Shown piece by piece: positions 62,073 to 64,000 of a stretch of 64,000 nucleotides of DNA. Location of the stretch: positions 248,001-312,000 of the forward strand of contig CAWACK010000010.1 of NCBI GenBank assembly GCA_963780545.1. Reading direction: 5' to 3'. The position numbers and the translations under genes were made by a program. Each line of letters opens with the position of its first letter. Positions within the stretch are counted from its first letter, which is position 1. The DNA is from UBA8941 sp963780545 (GTDB lineage Archaea; Thermoproteota; Bathyarchaeia; TCS64). Under the pieces are notes generated by a model that was not told the DNA's origin, searched no databases, and worked only from the letters and a program-made list of their open reading frames with translations.

Positions 62073-62651
62073 TTAACCAATTATCGCCGTCATACTCTTG
62101 CTCCAGGTTTCATGGACTTTTTTTTCATCAAATCCCGCATAAAGCTGAGTAATCATCTCCCAGTAAAGCGCAAGAACGATATTAGCTAAAACATAAGCAT
62201 CCACGTTGCCTCTTATTGTTTTATCATCTATCTGACTCTGTAAAAAAACCTGTAAAGACTTGAGGTCTTTTTCACGCTCTTCCCTCAATATCTTAGTTAA
62301 ATCCTCATCGTGAGGAGATAATTTTACAATATCAATGCTGGTGTGTATAAACTCCTTTAAGAGGTCAATTTTCCAGTTAACTATTCCACCTAAAGCTCCC
62401 ACGTAATCATGATTATTCAAGGAAGTCTGGAGAGTGTCCCTAAGTTTCTGGTTAGCGGATATAGCTATTATATTAAAAATATCCTTCTTACTATCGAAGT
62501 ATGAATAGAGTGTGGCCTTAGTGACCCCTATTTCTTTGGCGATGTCATCCATACTTGTATCCTGATATCCTTTTTCAGAAAATATTTTGGTGGCCGCCTG
62601 AATGATTCTGGTTCTGGCTACCTCCTTGTATTCAGGAACTACTTTCGGCAT
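62073..62651 (-). CDS. TetR/AcrR family transcriptional regulator
   Basis: 192 aa. N-terminal HTH about 10-55 (IIQAATKIFSEKGYQDTSM, then GVTKATLYSYFDSK), helical C-terminal ligand domain. Divergent from the ABC exporter gene; a palindromic site at 62715-62746 lies between them. It likely represses the exporter and the RPH-like gene until a drug binds. Confidence 0.92.
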   Translation of the reverse strand: MPKVVPEYKEVARTRIIQAATKIFSEKGYQDTSMDDIAKEIGVTKATLYSYFDSKKDIFNIIAISANQKLRDTLQTSLNNHDYVGALGGIVNWKIDLLKEFIHTSIDIVKLSPHDEDLTKILREEREKDLKSLQVFLQSQIDDKTIRGNVDAYVLANIVLALYWEMITQLYAGFDEKKVHETWSKSMTAIIG

Positions 62652-62714
62652 ATCTTATCCTGAGTATTATTTTGTTCCGCGAATATAAATACAAAACGGT
62701 AAGTTTATAATAAT

Positions 62715-62746
62715 AACCATAAGTATAGTAATACATACTCTTGGTT
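62715..62746. promoter_or_regulatory. Candidate TetR operator
   Basis: Imperfect palindrome centred at 62730.5: outer arms AACCA (62715-62719) and TGGTT (62742-62746), inner arms AGTAT (62722-62726) and ATACT (62735-62739), both pairs exactly symmetric. It lies 17 bp before the exporter ATG 62764, in the divergent TetR/ABC spacer. Confidence 0.55.
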
Positions 62747-62763
62747 GGCAGCAGGTGACTCGT

Positions 62764-63672
62764 ATGTCTGAAGTTATTAAAACGCAGAATCTGACAAAAC
62801 AGTTCGGAAACCTAAAGGCAGTTGATCAACTTTCAATCACGCTCAACAGGGGAGAGATATACGGCTTCCTTGGACTGAACGGAGCAGGAAAAACAACTAC
62901 TATCCGAATGCTGCTCGGGATGATCAACCCAACCCGAGGGACAGTTAGCCTATTCGGTGAGCAGGTGTCCTCTGGTTCTAACTCGTTGTGGTCACATGTC
63001 GGCTACTTAGTTGAACGACCAACGGCTTACCCCGAGCTAACGGTTCGCGAGAATCTGGAGGTCACATGCAGACTATATCTGATGCATAACCGAGAAGCAG
63101 CAGATACGGTAATCGAAAAAATGGGTCTGACTGCTTTTGCAGGCCAACGAGCTCAAACGCTGTCAACTGGGAATCTTCAACGCCTCGGGTTAGCGAAGGC
63201 GCTCATCAACAAACCAGACCTGCTTATCCTCGATGAGCCATCAAATGGTTTGGACCCAGCGGGGATCGTTGAAGTGCGAAAAATGCTTCTTAGCATGGCA
63301 AATGATGGTACAACAATTTTCATGTCGTCACACATCCTTAGCGAGGTAAATCGAATCGCGACACGAATAGGAATAATCCACAAAGGGGTACTGATAGAGG
63401 AAATCAATGCCACGGATCTAGAGAAGCAATCTCAGCAAACGCTGGTTATTCAAACCCGTGATAACAAGTCAGCCCACAGGTACCTTCAATCCACTGGACT
63501 AGAGGTCGAACTGGATGGCGATATCAAGGTATCAGGTCAGGAAGCTGTAGACTACCCTGACAAGATAGCATCACTGCTTGTAAACGCGGGGTATCCCCCA
63601 ATGTCACTTAGAGTCGATCAGCGGGACCTAGAAGCGCACTTTCTGCAACTGGTTGAACCGGAGGAGATCTAA
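62764..63672 (+). CDS. ABC exporter ATP-binding protein (BcrA/NatA type)
   Basis: 302 aa from ATG 62764, with GGTGA 5 nt upstream (GTG 62755 also opens the frame). Walker A GLNGAGKTT, Walker B LLILDEPSNGLD, H-switch SSHILSEV. The signature is LSTGNLQR, weaker than LSGGQ. It resembles bacitracin-type or sodium/drug exporters. The permease gene begins one base after its stop. Controlled by the divergent TetR gene. Confidence 0.9.
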   Translation: MSEVIKTQNLTKQFGNLKAVDQLSITLNRGEIYGFLGLNGAGKTTTIRMLLGMINPTRGTVSLFGEQVSSGSNSLWSHVGYLVERPTAYPELTVRENLEVTCRLYLMHNREAADTVIEKMGLTAFAGQRAQTLSTGNLQRLGLAKALINKPDLLILDEPSNGLDPAGIVEVRKMLLSMANDGTTIFMSSHILSEVNRIATRIGIIHKGVLIEEINATDLEKQSQQTLVIQTRDNKSAHRYLQSTGLEVELDGDIKVSGQEAVDYPDKIASLLVNAGYPPMSLRVDQRDLEAHFLQLVEPEEI

Positions 63673-63673
63673 G

Positions 63674-64000
63674 ATGATGAAAGGCTTCACCAGCGCGCTT
63701 TGGACCGAGGTTCTAAAGGTTAAAAGATCAAGAATTCCCCAGTTTATAGCCATAGGCTTCGCTTTGCTGCCATTGGTAGCAGCATTTTTCATGGTTATAA
63801 TGAAGAACCCTGAAGGGGCTCGCCGGCTAGGCATAATCGGCGTTAAGGCGCAGATTATGGTGGGTACTGTAGATTGGTCGGGGTACATCGAAGTAATCTC
63901 TCAGGGAATTGTAGTGGGTATTCTGTTCAATGGATTGATGGGGAGTTGGATGTTTGGTCGTGAGTACGCTGATCGTACTGTGAAGGATCTCCTTGCTTTA
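63674..64000 (+). CDS. ABC-2 permease of the exporter (3' end beyond window)
   Basis: ATG 63674 (a second ATG follows), open to the window edge, 109 codons. Short basic N-terminus (FTSALWTEVLKVKRSR), one clear transmembrane helix (FIAIGFALLPLVAAFFMVIM), then a second hydrophobic segment and the GREYADRTVKDLLAL motif found in BcrB/NatB-type permeases. Same strand and directly behind the ATPase, so its partner. Confidence 0.82.
   Translation, partial: MMKGFTSALWTEVLKVKRSRIPQFIAIGFALLPLVAAFFMVIMKNPEGARRLGIIGVKAQIMVGTVDWSGYIEVISQGIVVGILFNGLMGSWMFGREYADRTVKDLLAL

Noticed and set aside
1..64000. CRISPR array, insertion sequence, provirus or rRNA
   Set aside because: No regularly spaced repeats, transposase or integrase genes, or rRNA sequences were seen on either strand; the tRNA 3' end is not duplicated nearby as far as I can see.

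Overview
The window is archaeal chromosome. The diagnostic genes are both subunits of the D-family replicative DNA polymerase (DP1, DP2), geranylgeranylglyceryl phosphate synthase, Sec61 beta, an Elf1-type elongation factor, a multi-OB RPA-like protein, a PhoU with an AbrB domain and a DUF2070 membrane protein. PolD argues against classical Crenarchaeota, and Elf1 fits the TACK side, so a Bathyarchaeia-like lineage is my best guess; sequence alone does not prove it. TTG and GTG starts are common. Several genes have a TATA-like box A about 25-30 nt before the start codon, as in leaderless transcripts.

Layout. 1-2.5 kb: truncated pstS divergent from phoU. 2.5-9 kb: tRNA-Pro, an M28 peptidase translationally coupled to a radical SAM enzyme, a phosphoesterase, a SWIM protein and an RPA-like protein. 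9-17 kb: a leftward informational block (Elf1, GGGP synthase, DP2, Sec61 beta, DUF2070, class III aminotransferase). 17-20.8 kb: an AT-rich island with palindromes, a small unknown gene and a compositionally mosaic hypF. 20.8-25.7 kb: membrane-anchored wHTH protein, DapA-family aldolase, cupin, DP1, DUF99 and a ribbon-helix-helix protein with a clear operator. 25.7-32.3 kb: wHTH and MBL-fold genes in a strongly G+T-skewed patch, MFS transporter, amidohydrolase and an ABC-2 exporter. 32.4-36.3 kb and 46.3-50.1 kb: two paralogous heterodimeric ABC exporters in opposite orientation. Between them lie amino-acid, peptide and sugar catabolic genes (DUF169, AbgB-like M20, GH1, PLP decarboxylase, threonine dehydratase-like), DinB and cysS. 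50-57 kb: low-density DNA with DUF2284, a frameshifted zinc-ribbon/coiled-coil gene, a decayed PKD protein, HD phosphohydrolase, PPK2, UppP and cupin. 57-64 kb: MFS, alpha/beta hydrolase, rifampicin-phosphotransferase-like dikinase split by an in-frame TAG, TetR regulator and divergent ABC exporter, which look like an acquired resistance module.

The right part (about 31-62 kb) holds many broken reading frames, several at short homopolymers. Either the assembly keeps indel errors or genes are decaying there. Candidate unusual biology: asymmetric ABC exporters whose degenerate residues fall on the same predicted ATP site, the peptidase-radical SAM pair, very small leaderless membrane proteins, a membrane-tethered DNA-binding protein, and three regulator/operator pairs (Pho, RHH, TetR).
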